From the NCBI GenBank assembly GCA_963920575.1, contig OY986969.1:11033096-11097095 (forward strand): 64,000 nucleotides of DNA, given 5' to 3'. The DNA comes from Narthecium ossifragum. Taxonomy: Eukaryota; Streptophyta; Magnoliopsida; Dioscoreales; Nartheciaceae. Below the pieces are notes generated by a model. The model ran no database searches. It was given only the letters and a program-made list of their open reading frames with translations, and was not told the origin of the DNA. The translations under genes were made by a program, and so were the position numbers. Position 1 is the first letter of the stretch. Every line of letters begins with the position of its first letter. Below are positions 24,176 through 36,046 of the stretch, piece after piece.

Positions 24176-26537
24176 TGTCACGCCTCGACCCAGAAAACCC
24201 ATCCGAGCTGAGGCGTGAGGGGAAACCTACACTGTTCATCTCCAACTGGAGGGATACAATGTGGAAAAGACGGATAAATTTAAACAATTTATATTCCAGA
24301 GGTGAAACAAAAATTCAATTCATAAATACATCAAGTTGTACCGTTTAAACATCTGATTACAATTCTTATCAAACTCCCTCAAGGGAAGAGATATTATACA
24401 ATAAATCAAAAGTCCTCGAAAGATGTTTACAATTTACAAAACTGTCAAAGTACAACAATCTTCCTGCAGCAACCTCAAGCACCTCTGGATGTAGTCGCGC
24501 CTCCAAAAGCTGATCTTGCCGGCTCTACTGCTGAAGAACAGGCGCCTGCACCTGCAAACGCAGCCCAGGTAGGAGTGAGCGATAAGCTCAGTAGGGTTCT
24601 ACTCTACGGCACACAGAAGGGAGGAAAACAACAACAGTGTTGACTTCCCGCTCAAGCCTAAGGAATGCCACGGGGTCCACAACCCCTGTCGACTACCCCA
24701 AGGGATCCTACTCTTCTCAACCGACCACGCTGGGATACATCAACCAAACACGCTGGGAGGAAAACAGAGAACCAGAACCAGTAGGATCACCTTTACGTAG
24801 CAGGAAGCCACTGCTTGGGGACCATATCAGGGGCACCGACAACCATCTTTAACACTTAGCCTTGGGAAGACAACACGACATCTAAACCTCAGAACAAATA
24901 TCTCAGCCAACTAGCGTGCATCCTCAATAACATGAGATTCTGATCAAACAATCACACCCTAATCCTGACTACCTAGCCGCGGTCCTAAGGTTAGATCCGA
25001 GCTACCCCAGAGCCTCGGATCGGCGATCAACCCATCGCCCGCCTAACCTCATATGTCTCTAATGCAAACAAGATGCATGCAATGCTCAGGCGCAGATAAC
25101 AAGATATAGGCATGCAACAACATGACGATAATCATACAGGGCTAGGCATAGCCTATAGCTAGCCAAAGGGGTGAGCATAACAAAGGCCTCAAATACATAT
25201 AATCTATACTAAGCAAACAATTATTAGAGCAAAGCATTGAACACAGATATACAAATGTGCTCAGTGCTCTCTTGCACCTGACAGACTAAGGTTCCACAGT
25301 TACCCCGAAGGTAACTGGCGAACATTTATACAATAACCCTCGGCACACGCCGGCATCAGGTTAAGGTTCCACAATACCTCGTTAGCTAACACTCATAATT
25401 AGCTAACGGTAAGGAAAGCTATAAGCATTTAAACTACTAACCAATCACGTATTTAAAGGCAATCAAAACCATAATTTCACCCAAAAGGGAAAGTACACGA
25501 ATCGATCCTCAATCTTGATAGAATTCCTTTAAAAACTCCATAGAAACGACGTGTAAACTTCCCAACATGCTTAGATGTATATCATGAATGAAATCCATTC
25601 AAGAAAAGCCAGACCCGAAAGAAGCGTATTAACGTTCCGACGGTCGACCGTCAGACCCGAAAGAAGCGTATTAACGCTTGACGATCGATCCACCGATCGA
25701 CCATCAACCCCACTGCACAGTTCCTCAGAACAGTGCCGGAAATCCAATTTCTTGGATTTGAATGATCAAATCTAGTTGGAAGTTGATGAAACTTTGCAAG
25801 CATGTGTAAAATATGATGGGGAAGCTAATGGTATGATCAAAATACGATTTTGATGGTTAAATCTCAACCTAGGTCTCAATGGTCGAAAACTGACAAAACG
25901 GCGATAATACAGAAATCATCCGATAAAATACGTAAATCGACTGATAGGAATACGAGAAGCAAGCTATACAACACATGCTACAAGCCACACAACATTCTAA
26001 CAAGGATTCCTACAGCCAAAGCACAAGAAGGCTATCCTAGGAGAACCCGATCCTAAGATCGAGGTAGAAACACCTATTTGAACAAGCAGGGCAGCTCCTC
26101 CACGCATCCCCCAACTCCGATCCCCGGAATCCGCTCCTCGAAAGCCGCGCTCCGAAGCCCAAGCACTGTCGGTTGGAGAGAGAGGAAGAGAGAACGACGG
26201 GAGAAGAAAGAAGGAAAGAAAGAGGGAGAAGAGAAAGGGTTTAAATAAAAAGCTGGAATCGATCACAGCCGTCCGATTCGATCTCTCCCGATCGAGCTCC
26301 GATCTTCCGATCGGAAGCGCCCTTAAGGTTCTAATCAATCACATACATCAATCAAAGGCAGTGTGTGCCACGTGGGTGTGAAATTGACCACCAGTGAGCA
26401 TATTTATCAAAATGCCACTGGGGTCAAAAACAGCGATGCGATCAACCAATTGCATCCCAAGGCCAACCGAGTCAAACCACAAACCCAGACCCTCGACCTA
26501 ACGCGGTCGGACCGGGTTGGAGGTATGGGTCCTCACA
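24176..26537 (-). repeat. 3' LTR of chromovirus 2
   Basis: The plus strand starts TGTCACGCCTCGACCC and ends gggtcctcaca. The reverse complement therefore starts TGTGAGGACCC like the other chromovirus LTRs. It is followed on its right by the chromovirus 3' internal end, so it is a 3' LTR in minus orientation. Palindrome patches lie at 25637-25700 (ggtcgacc, gatcgatc) and 26265-26315 (cgatctctcccgatcg). A TATA-like ttatttaaac (minus strand) is at about 26240-26250. Confidence 0.87.
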
Positions 26538-26683
26538 ACCTATCACCCTTAAAGAAATTTTGTCCCGAAATTCAAGGGTAGGGCCGAAAAAGAAGAACCA
26601 ACTAGTCCTAGTGCCACAAACGCCCACACAAAGAAAACTACCTGCCGGATCGAACAATCGAGGAAACTACTGGCACATGTAAT
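26538..26683 (-). other. Chromovirus 2 internal 3' end
   Basis: On the minus strand the sequence reads cgggacaaaatttctttaag and then ggtgataggt before the LTR, a run shared in kind with chromovirus 1 (16565-16597) and usual at the 3' end of Tekay elements. It is cut at 26683 by Athila and resumes at 37484. Confidence 0.8.
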
Positions 26684-28119
26684 TAATCGCTCACTAACGT
26701 CGTCGTTAAAACGGATGTAAAACGCAATTTAGAAATTTCTAAACCTTTCTTTCAGCACTAAATTAATAAGATAGAATAATGGTGAAATACGGGGTCGATT
26801 CTCAGGGAAAACTTGTTTACGAATGAAGAAAAATCAGAATTAACTCTCAACACTCTAATCCTAAAGCGAAGAAGGATTGATTTAGGGTTTTTAGAAATTA
26901 ATTAATTAAAACTAATTAAGAAAGCAATTAACGAAATGGAAATAAATCAAGGAGAGAAAACATAGGGATTACTCAATCCACTTTAGTTTCACTTCCCGTA
27001 TTCTCTAGTTATCATCTTGTTTCTTATCTCGACATTATGCATTCATAGCTTCTTAAGCTAACATGAATCCCTAAAATAATGCAATTGTTTCCCTAAGGCA
27101 TAACCTATCCAAATTTAGAATAGATTGTCTTCGAACTTAATCTGAGTACAACCTATCTTCATCTAGCATAGAGTATCTCAAAGGCATACACAAAAGCAAC
27201 ATGAACACCATCCTACGAATCTCTACCATCAAGCACAGCAATCAAGTAGGTCTGAATATACGTCGAGGAACTCTGTTCCCTCAACTCTTTATAAAATAAA
27301 ACCATATTCATAGGATCATGTCTTTGAAAAGATAACAAGAATCCAACTAGAAAATACAAAGAAGCTACACTAAAGCTTCATGAGATCCCTAAGTAGAGAG
27401 TTTAGCCACTCATCTTTTGGATGAGATCCATGTATTCGATGAAGAAGGCTAGGGATCCACTCCGCATCTCCGTCTTCTTCTCCAATCTGAATTCCTCTGT
27501 TTCTCTCTATGGAGGCCTTCTGTTTTCCAGCCACAAAACCCTTTTTATATCTTAATTCCTGGATTAGGGTTTTGGGGTTAAGTTAGACCTCAAGTACAAC
27601 TCGGAATTCCTGGTTCAACCCTGACAGCTTCTTCCAATCTCGACTGGGCTCAACTAGTTCGGAATTTGAGAATGAGTCCAACACAAACGATGTAGATTTG
27701 GAAGTCTTCTGTCCTTTCCCAAAGAGTTTATAATATTTGGACTTATCGAGAATAATTGGTGAATATTCTCCCGGGAGTCGACGGACCAGTCTTCCAGCAG
27801 CTAAATAACTTCATCTTCTTCAAACCTGCTATCAATCCATCAGGAATCTCTGAATGTGTTCAACATGAAAGTTGTGCGTCTTGATGTCTACTAGCTGTCA
27901 TTCAAATTTCAGAATATTTAGAGATATGCATAATTTCTAGTGAATATTGTGCTAACAGTCGACAGAGCAGTGTATTTCAGCATATTAACCGAATTTCTTG
28001 CATTTCTTCTCAAAGCCTGATTAAACCTGAAATCAACTAACAAGCTATCAAATACAACTACTCTAGGCATAACAAAGCTAAGTTAAGGGGTTGAATCATG
28101 AACATTTAGTGACTTATCA
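26684..28119 (-). repeat. Athila 3' LTR
   Basis: The plus strand starts taatcgctcac (the canonical TG mutated to TA; the 5' LTR has TGATCGCTCAC) and ends gtgacttatca. It is adjacent on the right to the polypurine tract. The TATA region (minus strand, tataaaaaggg) lies at about 27539-27549. Confidence 0.92.
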
Positions 28120-28161
28120 CACCCCCCCAACTTACACTTTGTTAGTCCTCGAGTAAACAAA
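28120..28161 (-). other. Athila polypurine tract and adjoining hairpin
   Basis: The plus strand cacccccccaa (28120-28130) is TTGGGGGGGTG on the element strand, directly next to the 3' LTR, and primes plus-strand DNA. Beside it tttgtt (28138-28143) and aacaaa (28156-28161) pair around agtcctcgag. Confidence 0.85.
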
Positions 28162-29001
28162 ATATAAAACGAAAGCAATAAATCTAACTAGCCACTTTCG
28201 TAGGTCTCACGATTGCACTTAGCATGTGTAACAAGCCTTTAAACCCCTGGGTTACCCCAGTGGAGGAGTTATAGTCTCCTAAGGGTTTTCAGGGATGACA
28301 CCCACAAACATCTATACATCCCTTTGAATATACCATTAGAAATCAATCACAATATTTATCAACTCTAATGTATGAAATAGAAATAATATCCATAAATATA
28401 CCCTTCAACTCATAGTCGCATAAAAACATAGTAAATCAAAACATGTCATAACATATTTCCAACACTTCAACATATTTAATCATGATTAAAAACAATTTTA
28501 ACACTCCTGTGTGTGATTGGGGTTCCACATGCTTCAGAGCGTCAATTGTATCTAAACACTTCAACTATTCAAGATCACAATCCTATCCAAGAACATATTT
28601 TCCACTTATCACATAGCAATATATGTTTTTTTTTTCATCATTTTTTTCTCAACTATCAGACACTTTGCCTTTTTACACGAGCACTCTCCGCTTCTTGAGG
28701 CGCAGAGACCCGGTTACTTAGCAAAACATTTAATAGTTTTGTTTAGGCACAGCTTTATCAAGCTCCAGAACTTTTTCTTAGGAAATTCAACCGTTTTACG
28801 CGAACACCACGCTGGCTAGGCACACTGCCCGGTTACTAAGTTGAAGATCCTCTTTTTTTTCTCATACTCAGATACTTGCATGTGCTCATGTATTTTCTGT
28901 GTCATGACATAAAATTATAAATCTATTCTAGTATCATGCTTAGAATCTAATATCAACCCATTAACATGTGGAAGTGAACATGTGCATTAGGATATGTCAA
29001 G
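28162..29001 (-). other. Athila non-coding 3' region
   Basis: There is no convincing gene. 28195-28330 is closely matched by element F 44985-45110, including cccctgggt and ggaggagttatagtctcct. Two modules of the form ttttacrcga...cccggttact are at about 28670-28725 and 28793-28850, shared with F and G. Confidence 0.6.
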
Positions 29002-29232
29002 TTATCCATGTGCAGTGCTCATCGAGTCCTCATCGGAGGAGAACCACGATGCTTGCGACATAGGAGATCCAGGTGCGAAGTCGGACATCGGAGAGTGGGG
29101 CGGACTATCCTCAGAATAATACGAAGATTGGCTCAATCGAGACATCTCGGAAGGCAGTGCTCTGGCTGTGTGGTCGAAGACAAGAGAAGCGATGATCGAC
29201 GATGGCACAAAGGCAGAACAGGGGAAGAACAT
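29002..29232 (-). CDS. Small conserved Athila 3' ORF, function unknown
   Basis: A short minus-strand frame between integrase and the 3' LTR, where Athila elements carry an env-like gene. The C-terminal half is Ser/Pro-rich, and its motif APGSPMSQASWFSSDED (about 29015-29075) recurs as APGSPVSQASMFSSDD in element F (48553-48660), in the same relative place and the same direction. The true start may be the Met of MSRLSQSS. It has no clear membrane segment or signal peptide and is too short for a classical env. I do not recognise a family; conservation between two different elements is the only sign that it is translated. Confidence 0.45.
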   Translation of the reverse strand: MFFPCSAFVPSSIIASLVFDHTARALPSEMSRLSQSSYYSEDSPPHSPMSDFAPGSPMSQASWFSSDEDSMSTAHG

Positions 29233-29399
29233 AGCAGGGACGTGACGATGGAAGGAGGTTGATGATCAAAGAAGAAAAAATGCCCTAGGAAGTCAGGATC
29301 GGACGGATTTAAATAGAGGAGAAACTCCAATTTGAGTTAGAGTACGAGATCAAGTAGGAGTAGGATTGAAATCCGAGTAAAATTCCGCTCGAGCAGAAA

Positions 29400-29740
29400 A
29401 ACAAGGGTGGCGGTCGATCCCACGGTCGACCGTGAGATAGGGTGATCATGAACTACTATAGCGATGGTCGACCGTGAGAGGGTAAAGGAAGCCGACGGTC
29501 GATCAACCGTGAGATGCCAACATACTTCGACGGTCGATCCGTGCATCGACCCAGAGAGGGTGTTTTCGTGACAGAGATGGACGGTCGATGCACCGGTCGA
29601 TGCGGTGGTCGACCGTGACTGAAAGGATAGGTATGGATGCGCCGACGGTCGATCGATGCAGCGACCGTGAGAGACTGTTTTTGGGACAGAGACGGACGGT
29701 CGAAGCACCGGTCGATGTGGCCGTCGACCGTGATCTAGGA
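29400..29740 (-). repeat. GGTCGACC palindrome array, Athila internal 3' side
   Basis: Repeated ggtcgatc / ggtcgaccgtga units, more than ten, spaced by about 15-40 bases, from 29412 to 29735. Related arrays lie at 35634-35862 in the same element. Confidence 0.75.
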
Positions 29741-29909
29741 ATTCGATTTTCTAAATAAAATCACAGAAAATCATAGAAAAATCGGGAAAATCAAGGAAAA
29801 ATCCTAAAAATCAAAGAAAATTTTTCAAAGCTAAGGAAGAATCATAGAACTGGGTTGCCTCACAGGAAGCGAGTAATTTTACGTTTTTCGCTCGACGTCC
29901 ATAAAAGGA
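29741..29909 (-). other. Non-coding spacer with conserved post-integrase motif
   Basis: AT-rich repeats of aaaatc and atcaaagaaaa, then gggttgcctcacaggaagcg...gctcgacg (29852-29900). Element F has gggttgcctcccatcaagcg...gctcgaccc at 50115-50160, in the same place after its integrase-derived stop. Confidence 0.6.
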
Positions 29910-31462
29910 TCACTTAAAGCTTGGATCCGTCAATTCGATGGACTCAATAACCTCACCATGAACGATGTCCTCCACATAATGTTTTAATCTGTGCCCATTA
30001 ACAGTGAAAATCTCATTCGTGTGTGGATTGCGTATTTCTACTGCACCATGCGTGAATACGTTATTTATGATAAAAGGCCCGGACCATCTAGAACGTAATT
30101 TACCAGGGAAAAGACGCAATTTAGCATTGAAAAGCCACACTTTCTGTCCAACAACAAAAGTCCTTCTTGAAATGTGTTTATCATGAAAAGCTTTTGTTTT
30201 GTCTTTATAGATCTTGGAATTCAAATATGCCTCATTGCGAATTTCCTCAAGTTCACATAAACTAAGCTTCCTATGTGTTGTAGCGGCATTGATATCCGTA
30301 TTAAGCTTTTTAATGGCCCAGATAGCCCGATGCTCTAATTCAACAGGTAAATGGCAAAGCTTACCAAAAACTAATCGATATGGGGACATACCAATAGGCG
30401 TTTTATAAGCAGTCATGTATGCCCACAGTGCATCGTCTAGCTTTATGGCCCAATCTGTGCGGTCAATGCGAACGGTTTTCTCTAAAATACGCTTTATTTC
30501 CCTATTAGAAAGTTCTACCTGACCACTGGTCTGAGGATGATAAGGGGTGGCTACCTTATGAGTAATAGAGTACTTTCTAAGAAGGGAAGCAAAATGTTGA
30601 TTATTGAAATGAGAACCACCATCACTAATAATCGCACGAGGGCACCCAAATCGAGAAAAGATATTACTTTGCAGAAATTTAACCACAACTTTATGATCAT
30701 TCGACTTGGTTGCTATAGCTTCAACCCATTTAGACACGTAGTCAACAGCTACAAGAATATACTGAAAACCAAAGGAAGGTGGGAAGGGGCCCATGAAATC
30801 AATGCCCCATATGTCAAAAATATCGGCCACTAAGATCGGAGTTTGAGGCATCTCCTTCCTGCGAGAGATATTTCCAGTCTTTTGACATCTATTACAGGAT
30901 TGACAAAAATTTTGAGCATCCTTAAAAATCGTAGGCCAATAAAATCCACTTTGTAAAACTTTTGCAGCAGTGTTCTTTCCTGAGAAATGACCACCACATG
31001 CATGAGTATGACAGAAAGTGAGAATATCATGAACTTCAGACTCGGGCACACACCTACGGATAACTTGATCAGAGCAGTGCTTAAATAACTCAGGGTCTTC
31101 CAATATATAATATTTGATCTGGGAAAAGAATCTGTCTTTGGCATTTTTAGACCAAGAATCAGGAAGCTTGTCGGAAACAAGAAAATTAACTATATGGGCA
31201 TACCACGGCTGTGAAAAACGAGTCACCTGAAAGAGATGCTCGTTTGGAAAAGAGGTATTAATAGGAGTGTTATCAAGAATGTGTTCCAAAGGAATGCGGG
31301 ACAAGTGATCAGCAACTACATTTTCTGACCCCTTCTTATCCCTAATTTCTAGATCAAATTCTTGCAAAAGTAAGATCCAACGAATCAGTCTAGGTTTGGC
31401 ATCCTTTTTGGCTAAAAGATATCGCAGAGCGGCATGATCAGTATAGATAACGATTTTGGAGC
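29910..31462 (-). pseudogene. Athila RNase H C-terminus and integrase
   Basis: The open frame 29910-31367 starts in the RNase H tail ([20 protein letters not shown]), preceded to 31462 by the rest of RNase H out of frame with the upstream ORF. The integrase zinc finger ([23 protein letters not shown]), the core residues in [17 protein letters not shown] and [10 protein letters not shown], and the C-terminal [14 protein letters not shown] with HGAVEIRN are all present and uninterrupted. This part is intact at the motif level and is cut off from RT only by the 5-base duplication at 31469-31478. It joins the cDNA to host DNA. Confidence 0.9.
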
Positions 31463-34093
31463 CTAGGAGATAGGATAGGAACGGAACTTTTCCAATGCAA
31501 AAATTAGTGCTAACAATTCCTTCTCAGTAGTCGTAAAATTTAATTGAGATTCAGAGAGGGTCTTGCTAGCATAATAGATCACATGCGACATTTTATTTAC
31601 TCGTTGTCCTAACACAGCTCCTATAGCTGAATCAGAGGCATCACACATTAGCTCAAAAGGTAGGGAATAATCAGGTGAATGAACGATAGGTGCGGTAGAC
31701 AGTAAAGTACGAATGGTCTTCAAAGCAGTCAAACAGGCATCATTGAAGACAAAGGGGACATCCTTGGCTAGTAATTCACATAAGGGTCGTGAAATTTTAG
31801 AAAAATCTTTGATGAAACGGCGGTAAAATCCAGCATGACCCAGAAAAGAGCGAATTTGACACACAGAAGTTGGTGGAGGTAATTTAGAAATTAACTCAAC
31901 TTTAGCCCTATCGACCTCTATATCACGTTTTGAAACAATGTGCCCTAACACGATTCCTTCTTGAACCATGAAGTGACTCTTTTCCCAACTAAGAACAAGA
32001 TTGGTTTCAATGCATCGATCAAGAACTTTAGAGAGATTGTCTAAACAAGATTCAAAAGAATTTCCAAACACCGAAAAATCATCCATAAAGACTTCAAGAA
32101 ATTTATCAATCGTGTCAGAGAAGATGGCCATCATACACCTTTGAAATGTCGCAGGTGCATTACAAAGACCAAAAGGCATCCTACGATAAGCAAAAGTACC
32201 GAAAGGGCAAGTAAAAGTAGTTTTCTCTTGATCTTGAGGATCAACTGCCACTTGGTTATACCCGGAATACCCATCTAGAAAACAATAATAACTCTGACCG
32301 GAAAGTTTTTCTAAGATTTGGTCAATAAAAGGAAGAGGAAAGTGATCTTTTCTAGTCAAAGCATTAACTTTCCGATAGTCAATACAAACACGCCATCCCG
32401 TAGTTTGGCGCATCGGGATTTGCTCTCCTTTATCATTTTCCACTACGGTTAGACCAGATTTCTTAGGTACTACCTGCATAGGGCTAACCCACTGACTATC
32501 AGAAATTGGGTATATAATACCGGCATCTAACAGTTTCACCACTTCTTTCTTCACTACCTCTTTCATATTCGGATTCAGACGACGTTGCATTTCCCTAACA
32601 GTTTTAGACTCATCCTCTAAGTGAATTTTATGCATACAAATCGAGGGATCAATACCTTTCAAATCAGCGACCGTCCAACCTATTGCTTTCTTATGATCCT
32701 TAAGAACATTAATAAGTTGACTCTCCTGATCAGAAGACAAGGATGACGAAATGATAATGGGAAGAGTAGAGTTTAGTCCAAGGAAAGCATATTTTGGAGT
32801 TTTAGGTAGTGGTTTAAGTTCAAGTTCAGGTGGTGACTCCAATGAGGTCGGCGCAGGAGTCGATGAGAGAGATGGAAGAGGTTCAATCATCCAAGAGACA
32901 GTTTCAAGCTTCGTTGTGTCCAGGTCGATTGATCGGTCATCTAACCTATCGATCGGTGTATCTGTGATGTTTGTTGTGATGTCATCTTTCGATTGTGCAA
33001 TTTCTAAATTAACATCATCATCACTGTCAGAGTCATAATCATGCAAACCACCAGATAATTTATCAAAAATCATGGCATGTGATCTATCATCAATACATTC
33101 AGTCAAAATATCAACATTAAAGCATTCATCATCTTCAGGCTCAGGCAAGCATGCAGTTTTAAAAATATTCAATTTAACATGCATATGTCCAAAGGAAACA
33201 TCCATCACCCCAGTTCTACAATTTATGCACACATTAGCTGTGGCCAAAAAGAGACGTCCTAGAATAATAAGTACAGTCTTTTTGCAGTGGATAGCAGGTT
33301 CCATGTCTAAGACAACAAAGTCCACAGGAAAGAAGAAATTATCCACTTTGACTAAAACATCTTCTAAAATACCTCTAGGTGTCTTAATTGAACTATCAGC
33401 TAATTGCAAAATCACAGGCGTCTGTTTAAGTTCTCCCATCCAAAACTCTTTATAAAGGTAATATGGCATAAGGTTCACACTGGCACCTAAATCAAGAAGG
33501 GCACCATCAATATGGTAGTCTCCTATATAACAAGGTATTGTAGGAGTACCAGGATCTTTTAGTTTGGGAGGTGTATCATGTTTTAAAATTGAACTAACCT
33601 GTTCAGTGAGGAAGATCTTTTTAGACACTTTGGATTTAGCCTGGCGTTTATGGGTACACAGATCCTTAAGAAATTTGGCATAGGAAGGAATCTGTCTAAT
33701 GGCATCAAGCAGCGGAATGTTGATGTTGACTTGCTTAAAAGTTTCAAGGATTTCTTCGGCAGTTTTTCGGGCTTTTATGGTTGAAGAAGGGTCCTTAAGA
33801 GCTGCTGGAAAACGAACTTTAGGAATATATTTATCTGGGTCAGGCTCTCTAGAATCAGATTTGCTAGTATTAGGTGAAAAGCAAGAATCATCTTGGGTTG
33901 GATGATTGATCATTGGGTCGGTTGTTGGATCATCCAGCTGGGCAGGTTCTCCTATTTGGTTATCTACTGTTTTGCCACTCCTAAGGGTCACAACAGCTTT
34001 GGCACTCTCGAAGTTTTGGCTTTCTACATAGTGCTGGCCTCTTGGGTTGGTGACAGATTGGCTTGGCAAATGACCTTCCTCTCTTTTAGCCAT
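31463..34093 (-). pseudogene. Athila protease, reverse transcriptase and RNase H
   Basis: 876 residues. Residues 1-190 are the gag C-terminus and linker; the protease active site is DLGAS at residues 201-205 with IILGRLFLATA later. RT runs through the VCIDYRKVNALTRKDHFPLP region, FLDGYSGYNQV, MPFGLCNAPATFQRCM and the catalytic FMDD. RNase H starts at ELMCDASDSAIGAVLGQ. The frame ends early at 31463 because gatag is tandemly duplicated (31469-31478), shifting the frame within FRSYLLGSK. Without that, it would run into the integrase frame. FMDD for YVDD is normal in Athila. Confidence 0.92.
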
Positions 34094-35513
34094 GTTATTA
34101 GATAGCTGCCCAACTTGCTTTTCTAAATTTGAGACTCATTGAATCGTGGAAGATAAGTTGTTTTTCAATACGGAAACATCACCTTTGACAGTTGACATTT
34201 CAACCTTCATGGATGACATGTCCCTATTGAAATCACCTCTCATCTCTAGAAGTGTACTCATGATAGAATTTAAAGCGGGCTCAATTGATGATTCAGGAGG
34301 AGGAGGTTGAGACGTATTCAGTGGATAATGTGAAGAGTACCCAGGGTTTGGATTTGCAGAAGGTTTAGGTGGATACTTAAGAGTAGAAGCAGTAGTTGGA
34401 TTGTTTTGCCCTTGAGAGTTGCTTGATTGTTGTGGCTTCCAACTAAAATTAGGGTGATTCCTCCAACCCATAAGTTGCATTAACTTGTTCCTGAACAAAG
34501 TCAGGGAAATTGGGGGCCAGATGACAATCGGTAATATGATGATCAGAATTAAGGCAAAGGGCACAGATTTCACGAGAAGTATTAGGCAATTGTTGAGCAA
34601 GAGACTTTGGAATTCAGAAATTTCATGAATTCCCCGAGAATTACGAACAGTGGTAGACCGACTCCTCGAGACTGAGGCATTGTGTTGTGAATTTTCAGCA
34701 AGGTTATCATACATTTCCCAAAGAGCAGTCCATGGCTTACTAAGAACAACACGCCCGCAGCAAGCTTCGACCATTATCCTATAACGAACATTAAGACCAT
34801 TATAAAATGAATGGGCTAACAGCCACTCAGGTACCTCATGATGCGGACACTCTCTAAGAAGATCCTTAAATCTTTCCCAAGCTTCATGAAACATCTCATC
34901 TTCATTTTGCTTGAAAGAAATAATCATGGTTCGATAATTTTGAGTTTTAATGATCGGGAAATATTTCTTAAGGAAGGCATCCTGAAGTTGGTCCCATGTT
35001 GAAATCGAATTTGGAGCTAAGGTTTGGAGCCAATGTTTAGCCTTGTCTTTCAAAGAAAAAGGGAAGAGCTTGAGTCGAAAAGACATCATCATTAAAATGC
35101 TGAAGTTTGAACATGGATAGGATTTCAAGGAAGCTAGCAATGTGCCCATAAGGGTCCTCATTCACACGCCCATAGAAAGAAGGTAAGGCTGTAATCCAGT
35201 TAGGCTTAATCTCATAATGGGTAGCATTGATGGTAGGTGGGTTGATACAAGTAGCATAGGTATAAGGTCCAGGTAGGAAGTGATTCCTAATTGGGACTTC
35301 TCTATTATTGCGATCATTTCCACCCCTACCCATGTTATCATTAGTGTCAATGACATGTTCCTCGTGTTCAGCTATTAAGGATTGCAAATTGCTTATGGCT
35401 TCCTGGTAGTTACTTAGAGACTTTTGTGCTAAGGTTCTAGCTGCTCGAAGTGTGGTCTCTATTTCTAGATCCAAAAGTTCCAACGGGTTATTTAGGGATC
35501 GTCTACCTTGCAT
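34094..35513 (-). pseudogene. Athila gag with out-of-frame zinc knuckle
   Basis: Two overlapping minus-strand frames, 35037-35513 and 34136-35161, together cover gag. Landmarks are LPSFYGRVNEDPYGHIASFL, then after a frame change near 35100 KAKHWLQTLAPNSISTWDQL, FLKKYFP and ERFKDLLRECPHH. A CCHC knuckle (CALCLNSDHHITDC, about 34523-34566) is seen only in another frame, so small indels lie on both sides of it. A TGA at 34136-34138 separates gag from the protease frame, which is otherwise continuous with it. Confidence 0.85.
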
Positions 35514-35633
35514 GCAAGATCACACCAAAAAGAGAAAAAGAAAACAAAATGTTCGGAGGAGAGGAGAAAATTCGGAAAACAAATATTGAAAGGAAAGAAA
35601 TTTAAAACAATAAAACTAACCTGACTGCGCTCA

Positions 35634-35862
35634 CGGTCGATCTCGCGGTCGACCGTGGATGACTCGCGGTCGACCGTGGCTTGCTCGCGGTGGACCGTGG
35701 AATTATGCAACCTTAATTGAAGACGCGACGGTCGATCCTCGTGTCAACCGTGGGAGGCAATTTTTGTGACAGAGAGCTACGGTCGATGTCGCGGTCGACC
35801 GTGGCTATCGTAGAGGGCGACGGTCGATCTGGCGGTCGATGTCGCGGTCGACCGTCAGTAGT
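35634..35862 (-). repeat. GGTCGACC palindrome array, Athila 5' side
   Basis: Repeated cgcggtcgaccgtgg and ggtcgatc units lie between gag and the primer-binding site, in the untranslated leader. Confidence 0.75.
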
Positions 35863-36023
35863 CTTCAACGGAAGATCGTTCCAGCGCTGCCAAAATTCCA
35901 AAAAATTATCAGAAAAATCCTAAAAAATGTAAAATAACGTAAATAAAAATAAAAATCTAACTACGCTCAGAAAAAGAGTTAAGAGAAGATTAAATTGATA
36001 CTCCAGTGTAAATCAAAAGATTT

Positions 36024-36041
36024 TCCCCGGCAACGGCGCCA
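36024..36041 (-). other. Athila primer-binding site (tRNA-Asp)
   Basis: On the element strand this reads TGGCGCCGTTGCCGGGGA, complementary to the 3' end of plant tRNA-Asp, the primer known for Athila. It lies five bases inside the 5' LTR. Confidence 0.9.
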
Positions 36042-36046
36042 AAAAT

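Noticed and set aside
29337..29708. 123-residue minus-strand ORF
   Set aside because: It runs through the GGTCGACC palindrome array and its peptide repeats follow the DNA repeats.
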